From Talinum fruticosum (lineage: Eukaryota; Streptophyta; Magnoliopsida; Caryophyllales; Talinaceae), in assembly GCA_021018815.1 (NCBI GenBank), contig JAITYX010000059.1, forward strand, positions 3,224,001 to 3,288,000: a stretch of 64,000 nucleotides of DNA, read 5' to 3'. Under the pieces are notes generated by a model. The model was not told the origin of the DNA and searched no databases. It saw nothing but the letters and a program-made list of their open reading frames with translations. Of this stretch, positions 10,648-24,605 are shown one piece after another (positions within the stretch are counted from its first letter, which is position 1; each line of letters starts with the position of its first letter). The translations under genes were made by a program, and so were the position numbers.

Positions 10648-11664
10648 AAATGCTTAGGAGGACAAGCATTTGGTCTGCTCGATTGGCGATGCTTGGACAA
10701 GTGTGCGAGGGCATCTCTCCCGAGAAGTGACCAACAAGTCGACCTCCCTGGGGGTTGTTCCATACCCGGAGTGGGATTGTAATGGAATGGCAAGATGGGC
10801 AAGTGTTGATTCATAATGGCCCACATTTGCTCTTACACTTGTGCCACAGTGCTTTTTAGAGTTTCGATGAGGTTCTAAAGCACCCCCAAGGTGACTAGCC
10901 TTCGAGCCGAGGTTGTCGGTTGCCCGTGGGGCGTTGAGACGACTCTACGTCCTCGGCATGATGAACGCTACGAGATTGGTTCTTCATAGGCAAGGAATTA
11001 TGAAGAGGAGGAATAAAAAGATAGGTTCCGCCATGCATCGTTCCGGATCGTGATTGAGTGCCACTAGCGACTATGGACTACCGCTCTTTCCACAGTCGAC
11101 GCCAAAATGATTCGGGAAGAACCGGTGGATGCCGATGTGGATGAGGTGTCGAGAGAGATGACTTACTATCCCGACCGCGACGATTGGACTCGAGTAACAA
11201 ACTCTTTGCAACAATCGCTCTTTCTTGTACAAAGGCATGCCCCGGGTTCGATCCTGAGGAACGCCTTTCGACACTCAAGTTAGATTGGTGGAAAAGTCGA
11301 AAAGTCGAGAAGAATCTTCCTCGAAATACATGAATGGTTTTTTTGGGGATTTGTGTAACTTTATAAAAAGGTTTTTATTTCTAAGTAGAGAGAATTTATA
11401 GATTTAGCCAAGAGTATATATTTCTTAGAAATTGTGATATGATGCCTTTGTGACAAAGTTTAGTGAGTATTTATAAAAGAAGTAAATGAGGGTTAAAAGA
11501 GTTACTTACTTGTCATTAGGTATGAAATCCTAACTTTAATGGGCTTGGGCTTTACCTAACCTCATGTGATTGAGTGCTCATACTAATGTTATGTTGATCT
11601 CGTTGATTAGGAGAGTTGGTGTGAGACATGGCGGATGAACTAGCGGTTCTCGGAAATTGCCACA
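10648..11664 (-). mobile_element. Truncated LTR retrotransposon, opposite orientation
   Basis: Read on the minus strand, an LTR runs from 11664 to 11108. It starts TGTGGCAATTTCCG and ends CGAATCA, with internal matches to the first element's LTR (GATCCTGAGGAACGCC on the plus strand, near 11250). A primer-site-like TTTGGCGTCGACTGTGG (11105-11088) follows, then a gag leader down to 10648 that matches about 2760-2950 of the first element. No second LTR or gag core is present. It belongs to a related but clearly diverged family member. Confidence 0.75.
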
Positions 11665-12410
11665 TAAGAAATTATGGAGGAATTTGGTCAGTACATTGTG
11701 AGTATACTTATTAAACTCCCAGCCCAGATTTTATGATCTTATTATGTTATGTTTTATAAACTTTCTATTGATCCAACTATTATTAGAGTTTTACGATCTT
11801 AATTTAGTTCACAAAAGATAAGGTATGATTGTGATACGATTTTACAATATTATGATCCCATCTACAATTCTATATAAATTTCTTAAATGGTTGACATATA
11901 ATCTTATTTGAGAATAGCATGCTTCGAAACAATATCTTGACAAAATACGGTTAAAATTAAATTTTGTAAATTTTTATGAATATATGATAAGATTTTTATT
12001 CTTATAAAATAATTTCACTATTACAAATAAATATTATAATATTAGATCATCGATATGATGCTATAATTTCACTTATAACCATTCCAATTAGGATCCCAAT
12101 TCTAATTGAGTGCATTCTATCGACGATATGTATGTCTATTTAAGCAAAACACAAATTGTCAAGGGATTTGGATATCTATTAACTTGAAAGCTATTGTATT
12201 ATTATTATTTTTTTCATAGAAAGAAATCTGTTGTATTATCATATATGAGGCAATATTACGTGTTCTGAAAGCTACCACTAATATTAATTACAGTTGACTT
12301 ATAGCATAGAAGTTTCCTAAATAAATTCCTAGTCTTATTGTAGTGGCTGTTGGTGGGTGGCCAGTGGGTCGTTATTTCTAGAACATTGTCTTGAAATATC
12401 TCTGTATTGT
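11665..12410. repeat. Duplicated block 1, copy 2
   Basis: Homologous to 497-1243. It begins exactly where the truncated LTR element ends. Confidence 0.75.
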
Positions 12411-12644
12411 TTGTAGAAAATTGTCTATATCTTATCACAATTTTGGATTTCAAATTTTGCATTTTGAACACTGTGCTATTGCCAGCATCATAAGTAATTT
12501 TACATCTCCTTACATTTTTTATATTTTCTTACAGTTTCCCTTACAGCTTTTATACGCTCACAACTCCTTACAACTAAAATAGAACAAGACAGATGAAACA
12601 ACTAATCAATAGTATTTCTCGTAAGGGTTCTATCTAAGTTATTC

Positions 12645-13310
12645 TCAATTAAAATGGGGGAAAAGAAGAAAAAGTAAAAGAAACCAAATCATGAAAGAAG
12701 AAACACAAAGGCCAATTTTGGCCATCCAATCTTTAGCTCGATTCCTTTCTCTCGAACGTGTGTTAAATAAAAATTTGGTTGCAACTTCGTTAATATCACC
12801 GTGTATCCTTAATAGGAGTATGGATCTACAAAGAACTTGAATATCGCCTTTTATCGCTTTAATGACAACTTGATCATCCCATTCAAAAAAATTCATCAAA
12901 AACTCGCTTGAACTACAGCTCGTACTCCATTACACATAGTTTTTGCTTCGCTACAAACACCGATGCTAATCCCAAATTGGATGTCCCGGCTTGTATAAAT
13001 CTACTCGTCCAAACTTCTAATAATAAATCCTCCCACTGTTATTGTTGGTGACCTGGATCCGTTAAAGTTGATTTTTGTGAATCCTCCGACGACTTGTTAT
13101 ATATAGCAAATTGAGTTGAAGTGGTGGAAAATGATGGATGATTAAGAGGGTATAAATTGATATGATGATCCTATCTCCCTCTGTCCTTCCAATTTACCCA
13201 TAATCTTTTAGCTTGTATAATTATAGCATTAGAGTTATAAATTTTATTATTAAAAACAACCTCATTTCGACCTTTTCCACATACTCCATATCAAATGAAC
13301 CATTCAGGAT
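12645..13310 (-). mobile_element. Degenerate LINE remnant (3' end of ORF2, RNase H region)
   Basis: The minus strand holds scattered text typical of plant LINE C-termini in changing frames. GRNEVVFNNKIYNS (about 13280-13235) resembles the linker after the reverse transcriptase. Then follow SEAKTMCNGVRAVVQASF (about 12955-12905) and FFEWDDQVVIKAI (12890-12850), ending with NRAKDWMAKIGL near 12730-12700, as in RNase H-like domains. Many frame breaks; inactive. It lies in copy 2 only, between the homologous blocks. Confidence 0.55.
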
Positions 13311-13334
13311 TCATACAATTTAAGCAAGAGAATA

Positions 13335-14065
13335 TATAAATAAATGTACAAATAGAAATACAAAGACATAGGTGCAATACTGTAATCAAATAGAAAGTTT
13401 CTAAAAAAACCAATTTGGTGAACTTCTTTACAAATTCTACATTTTAAAAATGAGAAATTTTTATTTTAGTAAACAAGTTCTTCAATTCAATTTATATTTG
13501 ACTCGAGTTTTCAAATCGAAATATAAAGACATAGGTGCAATACTGTAATTTGGATTAGCTTAAAGTCACTTTACGTTCTAGTTATCTTATTTTGAAAAAA
13601 AAATCACATATCAATTTTTAGATGAAAAATTAGAATTATTTTTGATTTGGATTAAATCAACTCAGGTTTTGAATTGAAAATTAATTAGTCTATTTTGAAT
13701 ATCAAATTACGAAAGTATAGATACTTAATTCGGTTCGAATATCTAAGTTATTCAATGTATTGGTACGGGCTGGATGGCCCAACCCATTAGCGAGCACGAG
13801 ATCCACATCTACAGTAACAGTAGTGGAGAGATTGTGTTGATAATTTTACATTTTTTAAATTACTGTGATAAAAATAGTTAAATTGGTATTTTGAAAACCC
13901 TCGTTTTTTAAGGGTTTAAGAACTCGCAAGATGCAATGCCATCCCCACCGTCCGTCAGATTCCGATGGGGGATGATCGGATTCCCATCCCCAGATCCAAA
14001 CTCAAAACCCAAAAAGCTGCCCCTCAAACTCTAACCCAGACTCTCTCTCCTCCGGAATTCTCTCA
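13335..14065. repeat. Duplicated block 2, copy 2
   Basis: Homologous to 1820-1914 joined to 10013-10647. It contains the promoter region and first codons of the intact histone-fold gene. Confidence 0.8.
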
Positions 14066-14822
14066 CCTCATCGCCAAGACCGCGGTCGCTCAAATCTTCA
14101 AATCTTTCGGCTTCAAGGGCGCCCAGTCCTCCGCCCTTGACGCCCTCACTCGAATCGCCGCCCTCTACATCCAGTCCATCGCCGAGTCTGCGGCCTCTCG
14201 CACCGCCGTCTGCGGTGGCCGCACCCAATGCAACCTCTTCGACGTAATCGGCGCCCTCGAAGAACTCCGCCTACCCTCCGGTTTCCCCGGCGCCGGCGAT
14301 GTGGGCCGCCCTTTACTGAGTTCGAGCACTTTGAAGGAGCTCGACTGGTTCGTCAACGCCGTCGATGAAGTTCCCTTCGCTCGCCGGATTCCTCGGCCGG
14401 AGACGGGTTCTGGGTCGGTGGTTTTTCCGGGAAATTCGCGTTCTTTGGTGGGGAATCGCGCCGAGGTGCCCAGATGGCTGCCGGGTTTTCCGGAGGTTGT
14501 AGAAGATCCGAAACGCGTTTCGAAGAGAGAGGCTTTTTGGGAGGAGAAAGCGTTTGATCAGCCACCGCCGCCGCCACCAATCGTGAAGACAGAGAAGGAG
14601 GAGGGGGAGAAGCGGGATCAAAGGTTTTTGCTGGCGGGTAGGAGAGAGAGAGTAAAATTCAGGCTGGGAATGAGGAATGGGAAAATGGGAATGGATGGTT
14701 TGGAGCTGAGGAATGGGATATGCAGAGGAGGCAAGAGGGTGTGCTTGGCGAAACGGGTTAATACGTTTGCTGAAGAAGATGAAGTTGAGGATATTCAAAC
14801 AGGAATTGTAAAATCAATATGA
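13965..14822 (+). CDS. Histone-fold (bromodomain-associated) protein, TAF8-like
   Basis: A single uninterrupted frame of 285 aa starts at ATGGGGGATGAT (13965) and ends TGA at 14820-14822. Residues about 30-105 fit the bromodomain-associated histone fold found in TFIID subunits such as TAF8 and TAF3: IAKTAVAQIFKSFGFK, then SALDALTRIAALYIQSIAES and NLFDVIGALEEL. Proteins of this type pair with another histone-fold partner in general transcription factor complexes in the nucleus. The C-terminal part is Pro- and Lys-rich with an acidic tail (EEDEVEDI). The start is supported by the duplication boundary and by absence of an earlier in-frame domain. GC content is much higher than in the flanks. It may be a stand-alone plant homologue rather than the canonical TAF8. 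A broken partial copy of its 5' end is at 10536-10647. Confidence 0.85.
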   Translation: MGDDRIPIPRSKLKTQKAAPQTLTQTLSPPEFSHLIAKTAVAQIFKSFGFKGAQSSALDALTRIAALYIQSIAESAASRTAVCGGRTQCNLFDVIGALEELRLPSGFPGAGDVGRPLLSSSTLKELDWFVNAVDEVPFARRIPRPETGSGSVVFPGNSRSLVGNRAEVPRWLPGFPEVVEDPKRVSKREAFWEEKAFDQPPPPPPIVKTEKEEGEKRDQRFLLAGRRERVKFRLGMRNGKMGMDGLELRNGICRGGKRVCLAKRVNTFAEEDEVEDIQTGIVKSI

Positions 14823-17800
14823 ATCATTATGATTAGCTGATTTCGCTCTTCAAGCTTTGTTTAGAGCTCAAAGGCGTTCAATTTTGCCAATGCTGTGCTT
14901 CTCTGCCATCGTGTACGTAGCAGAACCTAGCTACTTGGAAATTTAATTGTTCCAACTTTTTTTAAATGATTAAGCTGTTGCGATTATTCTTTAAGACATT
15001 TCCGTGAATTGTATATATACCATTATATATTGATATGAAATGATGAGCCTGTTGAAGTCGATCCTTTGAAGCTAAATATATGTATCAGATGTATCAGATG
15101 GGTTGTGTTTAGTCTCTTCAATTTCTATTCAAGGAAGTGTTCATAGATAAATGTTTACATATTGCATAGGAGGAGCTCGATAGCTCATGATAAACACTCT
15201 TCACCTTTGTGGGGTGACTGCAATCTTTTGGGGATCTTCCAAATGGATTGCTCCCGTCTAACCTTTATGACACCCCAACCTATGAGAATAGAATGCGGTC
15301 TTGAGTTTAACAGGGATTCTTAAACTAATTCAAAATTATCTCTTAGACTAATTCTTAAACAGCAAGTTGAACTAACTATATGTATGTGTGGCTGACTGCC
15401 TGACCATTACCATCTATGACCACAATCTTCTGAACAAAAGACTCTCATGAGAAATATAGCAGGAAATTTGATTTAAATTATGTATGTGGCTGACTGCCTG
15501 ACCATTACTATCACCGGGCATTCTGTGCTTTTTTATTATTTGAGATAGTAACCATAGTGTGGCCATGTATGTGGACTGATTTTGTTTGAAGCGTGCCTAC
15601 ATTCATGTAACATGAGGTGTTATCTCATTCTACTTGTGCTGGGAAACTCTGATGTCAAGAACATCGGTATTGTGTCCATCTTATCATAACTTTGTAGGGA
15701 ACATACTTTATAGGGGGTAATTTACTTGTTCAGCCAGTGTGGATGAGCCCATGAAACAAAGCTTGCGGAGGGTCTATAGTAAGTTAATAACTTCAGTCAC
15801 CCTCCAAAACAACCTTGATGTTTTTTCAAGTGTTAACAAGGAAGAGTGATTAATGAACTGCAGAATTCCATTATTTTGAGTTTGTGAGGGTGAAATCCCA
15901 CAGTTGATTGCTTTGCATAAGATTTCCCTAGTACGACTGCTGTTGGGAGAACATGTTCGAATATGATTATACTGGCACCGTTGAGAATTCTGTTAGGTAC
16001 AACATTTGTTAATTGTTATGTTCTGTTCCTCCTGCCCCATCTATTGAGGTCCTTAATTCTAACTCTGATTAACGTGCACAGCTGTAAGCCTACGACATGG
16101 ATTTTATGACAATACCAGCCAAATTCCTGGTTGATGAGAAAAAACTAGGGCTATGGACACTCATTGGACAGTGTGACCAAATGACAACAGAACTTGCTCA
16201 TGAGAAGTTAAAAACCCTACCCTGACCATGAATGCATCAAGGTAATGAAGACAAAACTCTGACTCTCAGGCTTCGATGAGGACACATGAAGATGATGAGG
16301 CTGATAAGCAGAGAGGTCTAATCTTTACGTGTGCCAGCAAAGTGAAGTTGATAGAAGCTTGAAAGATTGTAGAAGCATAATGAACTTAAGGCTTGTTGAG
16401 GAATGTGGCAAGGGCTCCCAAGTCAACTATAAAACGTATACATGGTGTGGACATCATGTCTTTTCTTGGTTGTGTTTGGATATTTACGTCAGTAAAGTTC
16501 CAGGAGATCGAGGCAAACTAAATTGTTGGATATGCTCAAGTTAGAAGCAGCGGATGACGGGGATACTATAATATAAGCAAAGTGGGTGCCAAATAGAAGG
16601 AAGAGATTGGGCAATGTTCGATGGGAGGTAAAAGAAGAGATCATTCATGGGAGAATTTCTGATGGTTTAGTGACAGAGGCACGTGGGAAGGAGATTTTGC
16701 TATGAGATCCAAATTTTGTGATGACTGTGTGCAAGCTTGCTGTAGTGAGCATTTTTTTATAAGGTTTGGCATCAATAAAAGTTTTACAATAACAGGCTAA
16801 ATTCATTAATATGAATAATGTTGTATCCTGTTTAGATTGCTAATGAATAAGATTAATCCCTCATTTGCTATCAGAATCCCCAAGTTGTTATGAGTTTTGC
16901 TGCATGGAATGCTTGCTTTGATCTTTATTCTTAAGGAATTGATTAGGGGGACACTAGGGTGAGGTTATGTGGTTTTCCTGTGCAGTGCTGGGAGCGCGAT
17001 ACCTATCCTCATTACTTGCCTCAGCAAGTAGGTTGATAGGACTCGATCACATGGCCACTAAACGGAGTGTCATAAATCCTCTGAGATAGCCTTAAATCAG
17101 GGATAGGAGTCTTCCAGACTGCATTTCGTGACGGTTTCAATGAAGTGTGAGCAATCTATGGTCGTGTGATCCATCATCAATGCTGTCGAAGTTTGTGCTA
17201 GGGTGGTCGTGAACACTGGAGTTCAAGTGGAGATAAGTTCAGGCATAAAGTATTCGCTGCTAGTGGTCCTATTGGAAGTTCTGACATATCTCTGTATACC
17301 ACTCTTAAGAAGGATGATAAGTAGACAGAGCTGATCCCTAAGAAAAGACCCAAATCCCCTCTTATCGGTATACTTTCAAGCTTTGGACGAAAGACAGTAT
17401 TCTCGCTACTTTTTACCAGTGATGCCCTCAGCCGGTCCTGATCTTGCTGTGAAACCTAAATCCAGATTTCCAGTATCCTTGTTGCTCGTGCTGCAAAGGG
17501 GCTGTATTTGAGTTCATTTCCTTGTCCTTGCTGGTGTTTGTACTGATTCTGATGTTGCTGATAGGACTTCTAGACCTACTGCTCTGCTCCATTATAGCTT
17601 CTCCTACTGAGCTTTTTCTCTTGTATGAGCCCTCCATAACAGAATCTTGTTGATGGTGATGATCTGAACTCCAAGGGTAAGAATATTTCTCTGTAAGGAG
17701 CTCTGGGCGATCATAGCAATGAGGCCTCCATGGAAATTAGACTTTGAGACTTCTGTGTCCTGTGACTTGTCATCAGAGAAAGGAAAGGCTTGAAGATCAC

Positions 17801-18960
17801 TGAATGTTTAGCATCAGCTTCTTGAGGGTGTGGGCACTAACTACCGCTGTTGGAAAGTCTATGGGGTCATTACCAAATACTTGTGTTTGAATTCGGCATA
17901 TTTGGGCTGCATCTCCTTGTGTACCAAAAAAAAAAAAAAGAAAAAGGAAAGACTTCTGGAGGATATTAGTATTGGATTTGGATGCTACAATGCATATGAT
18001 GGAATCTCTGTCAGAAAATGTAATATAGGAGAACTTTACTTTTCTATTAATCATGGCCATGGGTGAAGGAAGGGGTATGGTTTTTCAAATGCTAGACTCG
18101 TAATGGATATATTTGAGAGCTTTAGAGTTGTATCTCAAACTATGACTCTTGTGAATTGAATGTTGAATTTATTCTGAAAAAAATATTTACATTTAGTTTG
18201 GAAATAAAAAGTGTATTTTTTTAAACAAAAAATCTATGTTACTCGGACTCGACCATACTTATGTTGAAGTGTAGATTCGATAATTCTTTGAAAAGTGTCA
18301 TATATATTTGGTTTATAATACAATGTCGAGTGTTCATATCCATTTTGAAAACACAAATGTTAAAGGCTAAATAAAGAGTGGAATTAATATGGTGAAAAAA
18401 ATAAAGTTGTAAAAGGAAGAAAAGAAAAGGAAGTGAAGGCCCCCTTAGAGCTGTGACAGTAAAACTAGAGTTAATCATGCCATGGGTGCAATGGTGTAGT
18501 CTAGTCTGTATATGAATCCAGCCAACTTATTTACTATTGTGATTATAGTAAGAAAGTACAGATCATCCAACGAAATTAGAGTTAAATTATCATCTTAGTA
18601 AAAGCATTCTTATTTCAGCAACACCCAAAAAAAAACCCTAATGAATGTATTGGACCTCTCTGTTGGGAATCTTTTAGCAACCATCATACTATCATCCACC
18701 TGCCTCAAATTGATAAAATTATTGGGTGTTTATTAAATTTTTTTTATAAAAAAAGCGTAAAAAGAATACTAAAAATTAACAACTAAACATCAATTATGGA
18801 ATCTGAACCCATCCCCCTCCTCCTCCCTCAAAAAACCCACCAACATCGTGTTTAGAAAATAGATACTTGTTACCAGCATAAACTCTGTTAAAGTCGAGCA
18901 TTTTTCCCCTTAAAGGTCTAATATTCTGTATTCGAGTCTCGTGAATAGAAAAAAATATAT
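14823..18960. other. Intergenic region with no recognised gene
   Basis: The first few hundred bases are probably the 3' UTR of the histone-fold gene. From about 16.2 to 18.1 kb the base composition is less AT-rich and coding-like snippets occur in all frames with many stops. They could be a decayed gene or retroelement, but I found no diagnostic motif. An A-run is at 17927-17939. Confidence 0.4.
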
Positions 18961-21049
18961 ATGAGAGAGTTCTATTATTTTGTGGGCCAATAATAACTTG
19001 ACACTAATAGTAGAGATCCAAAGATTAAGATAGCAATTGGCATTAGTAATTTAGTATTTGTCCGCCCTAAGCAAGAAAATTGGGTGTCTATTAAACTTAG
19101 ATCAGAATATAAACTTATTTTGTAAACTTTGTATTTTTTTTTTTTGATAGAAAGAGAAATTTCATTAGTAGAAAAATAATTTTTTAACAAAATTAAATTT
19201 AAAACCTCAAAATAGATCTCTATCTTGACAAAATTAATGATAAATATACTTCCGTTTGACTCTATACTTATAACATCAATTTGGCCACAAACCGTATTCT
19301 TCGACTTCAATATATCTTTCTCGAATATCGGCGAGCTATTGTATAACTTCATAGAATAGATCTCTCGTGTGCTATAATATATCCAAAATGAATAAAATAT
19401 CACTTTGATCGAGTCATATGAAATTACATTGTTGAATCATTTCCAATTAAAATCAATAATACTAATTGATAAAAATATGCTCTTTAATCGAATTAACAAC
19501 TCTAATAAAATTTACACGTATTGGCAAGAGAAATAACTCGCACAAGGCGAGAACACAAGACTCTTCCAAGAAGGAGATAAATCCTAATTTTCAAAAGAAG
19601 GAGAGAAATCGTAACCGTTATAAAAAGGAGAGAAACATAAATTCCAACAAAAAAGGAGAGAACCACAAACTCTCATAAGATGCAGAAAATACAAACTCTC
19701 ATAAGGAGATAATACAAACTCTCATGAGAATCGGAGAAAATTAATTAGAAAATACCTTTAGATCTTCACTCAATTGAAGTAAGAAGAACTTACCACTAGT
19801 TGTAATAAGGTCACTAGCAAGCCCAATAATTTAAAAAAGAAAAAAAAGTAATTAATATAAAATTAAAGTTTTGATAGAAGGAAGGGAGAGAAGGGAAGAA
19901 AAGAGGGGACTCCGTGAAAAAGATGAGCAATTGAAATTAGTAGAGAAAAACAATTACCAAAATATTTAGCAATCTATAAAATTTAGGGGAAAAAAAGAAG
20001 AAGATTAAGAATTTGAAGTAATTTCTTTTGAGTACAATTCAAAGTAATTAAACATGTCAAAATCAAGCCCTACAAAACATGTTCCTCTTATTTTAACAGA
20101 AAAGGACTGTTACCACTACTTCCCCTTAATCTGTGTCACTAAACTCTAATTAGTACTTAAGCATAATTAAGTAGCTTGAATGAATTAGTTGTAATTATCT
20201 TGCCTACGAGATTAGGAAGCTCTCAAGACTTGGAGCTCACAACGAACATATGTGTGAATTAGTTCAAACAACATACCCCACTTGAGCAACTATGAATTAT
20301 ATCATAAACTCGAGACTATGTATTCAAGTTATTATGTATTAGATTTTTTTATCTTAAATTGTGTCATGTATTTAGATTTATAGACCTATGTCCATGACAT
20401 GCGTTGTTAAGCAACAGTTAGTGTTAATTTGTCGTCTGAATTTGACTTAATGATGAGTGAGGTAGCTCTCAAACAACTAGGCTATTTTTTGTGGTTCTGA
20501 TACAATGTCTACGAACCATATATTCAATTAAGCAATATCATAGGTTTCAATTTTGTGACATAAGAACGATAAAAGAATTACAAATGCTAGTCTCTTATTT
20601 ATCAAGAGAGTTGTACAAATACAAAATATAATATTACATCAAACTTTATAAGAGACAAGACATCCAACTTAAATACCGACCACTACTCACTCTAGAAACA
20701 CAAAATTACAACCGATTACACCAACAAACACTAATTCTCATATGAGACTAGTGCAAACAGACCATTTTTAAAATCTCTTATTATAACACAGTTCCATATA
20801 AGACAAACCCTTAACATAGGACTTAAACCCGGACATAGGGTCCCGTTGAATTTCATGAGCTACGAAGCAGGGGACCGACAAAAACCGGAGACTCTTTTCA
20901 TTAACTATTTACACGGAGCTTTCCTACGAATATTTGATGCAAATCTACCAAGAGTTGGCAACCACAGAGACATAATAACATTAATCCTCAATAATGCAAT
21001 AGATTGTGAGTTGTGAAGCACAAATTTAAAGGGGTGGGTGGAATCCCCT
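18961..21049. other. AT-rich intergenic sequence
   Basis: No gene seen. Around 19560-19735 short direct repeats (AAGGAGA, ACAAACTCTCATAAG) recur. The open frame at 19403-18975 minus is Ile/Lys/Tyr-rich with no domain and is judged chance. Confidence 0.45.
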
Positions 21050-21913
21050 CTATTTTGTGGATGCAAAAACTGCCGGGCCTTCCACCTGAAATGAAATATC
21101 AATTCAATGATTCACATTTGTGGACAGAGTTTTCAAGCTAGTTGTGGTGGAAAGCAATCACATTGGCACCACATAATTAAGTGTGGTAAGATATGCATAA
21201 GATATAGTTCCCAAATGTTCAATCGCATCTCATCTTGCTGTAGATTTTTGTCACTTTTAAGAGGTTTTTTTATTTAAAAAAAATTAAAACCTTTTATTGA
21301 TAATACGACAACATATCATATTCATAAAAAGAAAATCTATCATTTTTTTTGATAGAAATGTAATTTCCAATTGAAGGATTTCCAAAAATTATTAGCACTA
21401 TAACAAAATAAGCACTTCGTTGTACTCTCAAGGAGGGCTAAAATGTGACATACTCAACATCGACATAGTATTAGAGAAAAGTCTAAAAATTCTCCAACTC
21501 ATCTTATAATTAAACTATAAAGGAATTATTCTATTTAACTATGAATTTAAAAGACATTTAATATCTGTTAATCTAATAACATCATATAACGAAGATAAAA
21601 AATTTACTAATACATTTGTTTCGTTTATTGTCGGTAAAATTTTAAAATTAGTCTGTGATAACTCGTTCAACGTGCTTAAAAATTGGATTAATATCTAATA
21701 TTAATTACCTTGAAGGTGGCACCCCAAATCTCTTCCTCAGTGGCAGGAACGGCAGTAATCTTGTTCTTAGGATTCTCATAGCTCCTCAATTCTCCTTCAG
21801 TGGTGGAGAAGAAACATCCTGCAAACACCAACCCTCACAATTGTCCATTTCAAGGTCCAACTTGGAATTAACTTTGAAAACAAGAAGCTTGACATAACTG
21901 TGTCTTAAAACAC

Positions 21914-21968
<55 letters not shown>

Positions 21969-24557
21969 CATTTTAAGTTAATTAGTCATTAGTCATACAC
22001 CAACCAAACCCACCTTGAGGGAAAGAGGCAAGTGATTTGCCACAAGAACCCTTGAGCAACTCAGCATCATCAGCAAAGGCCACATATCCATCAGCTGTGA
22101 TTCCCCAATACAAAGGAACCTTGCCAATTTGATCCTGCCATCCCCAACAAAAAAGGAACATTTAGTTTAAAATAAACACGGTAACAATAATAATAGTCAG
22201 TGTAAATTTTGGAGAATCGAGATTTGAGTTAATTAGCATACTGACCGATGCTACAAATAAGGTGGAGGTGGTCTTGTCGAAGACAATGAAGGAGAAGTCA
22301 CCGTCAAGGTGGGCAATGACATGGTTAGGGGGTGAGGGGCCCGATCGCGAAGTGCTTTGTATGCTTCAATCACCAAAATTGATTCATTAGCAGTTTTGGC
22401 TAACCCGTAGTGTTGGTTTAGGCTTCCTAAGTTGTGGAGTGCTCCTTCAAACAAGCAAAATATCTCATCTTTCACACCGAATGATCTGCCACAATTTAAG
22501 ATTCACGTCAATATAATGTATTCACTTATTTTTACTAGTCGCTATAATTAATTTAAAAGAGTACCCCTAAATTGGTCAGTCAAGAGTGGTCCCATATGCC
22601 AAGTGTAAAAATTATGATTTGAATATAATCTATTTATTACGATTCAAATTTGAGTAGTCTTAATGCTAATTCACTATCAAGTTTTTGTCAACAAGAGTTA
22701 CATGTTGACAATCACGTACAGTTATTTATACACTTATATACGTATATTGATAATTAATTATTTTTATTATTATTATTGAGCCATGAATGAAAATAAAATT
22801 TAGTAGAATAAGACACGAATAAGAAATCATTTTTATTGGTGAGACAAAAATGGAGGATAAGATGAGATTGAGGCTTAACATCCTACCTAATTTGAAGGTG
22901 CCATTACAGTGAAAATGACATGACCACCAATGACATGTAAAATGTGGCCACAGTTGAAATGCCCATGACTATATCTATATTTACATCATAACTTCCCTTT
23001 GCATAAAAAATGCTTATCCAAAAGGAGATTGTTACATAATAAATGCCTCAATTTAATCATTGGCCCCGTCCTTGGTATATTATGAGGGACAAAATGCCAC
23101 ATCTTTATTTTCTATCATATATTTTTACTTTTAAAATTATATGTATTTTTGTAGTATGGTATATATTTTATCGTGGGTTGAATTTTTTTTTCCGATATTA
23201 TACTATATATCAACAACTTTATAAACTTTTAGGAGATATTAAGCCTTTTAAATAAGTTATCATAATTTAGTAATAAGTTAAGATGTCAGTTGATATGATA
23301 TTTAAATATTTCAGTAAGTTTTTACATAGCAGTCTTACCTAAACTTAATTAAAAAACTTTTATTAAAAGATAACTTTAAACATATGAGCTTAGTATTTCT
23401 GTTTATATTTATTTTATTTTTCTTGCTTTTGTTAGATATAAAAGCAACATACAATTATTATGTTGTTGAATCTTGCGACTATTCTAATTTCTAATAAGCC
23501 ACATAATTAAGACTTAATCTAATAAGTCGATGTTTTGAATTAATAATAAAGAACGAGGAAGATTTAAAAATGAAAAAGTTAAGAATATTTAACTTAATAT
23601 ATTTGTCATACAATATAATTTAGGTTGTGTCTAATGATTCTAAACACACTTATAAAATAGATACTAAATTGACACTTACATGACGTGACGCAATATATAA
23701 TATATTGCCACGAAAATAGGAGGGTTCTAAATATAAAAAATAAAATCAACTAATCGAAATGTATTGCTGCACTTTTGGTGTATATTTTATTAATGCAATT
23801 ATACATAGTATAATTAAGATGTGTAGCTATCATTGATGACGTGTTTATCTTAACAAGCTTAAATATAATTTAATAAAACACAAGAAAGTATTAGGAAACA
23901 AGTTACCCAATAGCATTACTAATTGTATTTCATTAGATTCTTCAATTCATAGTTTGATCAAAAAGTTAGATAAATTAATTTTAAGGGTTAGCTTTTAATC
24001 CCATAAAGTTCATCCTTTTCCTTCTAAGGCAACCTCAAATAAAGCCTCATACTCAAATGAGATTTCTTAAAAAGTTGCATCTTTTAAAGTGGGATTGATT
24101 TTTTTGAACAAAGAGAATATATATATATATATATATGTATATTTTATTAATTTAAAGATAAAACTATGAATACATACATATGATTTGTATCCTTAAGATT
24201 CTACTAGACTATATTGTGGTGATCAACTTATATTGAACAACTATTACTATTCACAGGTGGATCTACACATATACGTGCGCGTGTGATTGTCCCTCGTACT
24301 TATTAATTAATTTTATTATAAAAAAGTTTTAATTTATTTAAGTTAATCATAAATATTATTTATTATTCATCAAAATTTATGAGATCTAAAATCAAATATT
24401 CTTATATGAAATTTCTAAATATATTATTGACAACCATAATTTAATTTTACTTGTGTGGTAAAATTTAGGATTCAATTTGACCCTGAAACCTCTCATGTCT
24501 ATTCCAGCAAAACTTTGGTTATGAGAGTTTCCACTTCTTGCTCTTAAAGGCTTTAGA

Positions 24558-24605
<48 letters not shown>

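Noticed and set aside
18975..19403. 142-aa minus-strand open frame
   Set aside because: Low-complexity Ile/Lys/Tyr composition in AT-rich DNA, no domain, no splice or promoter context.
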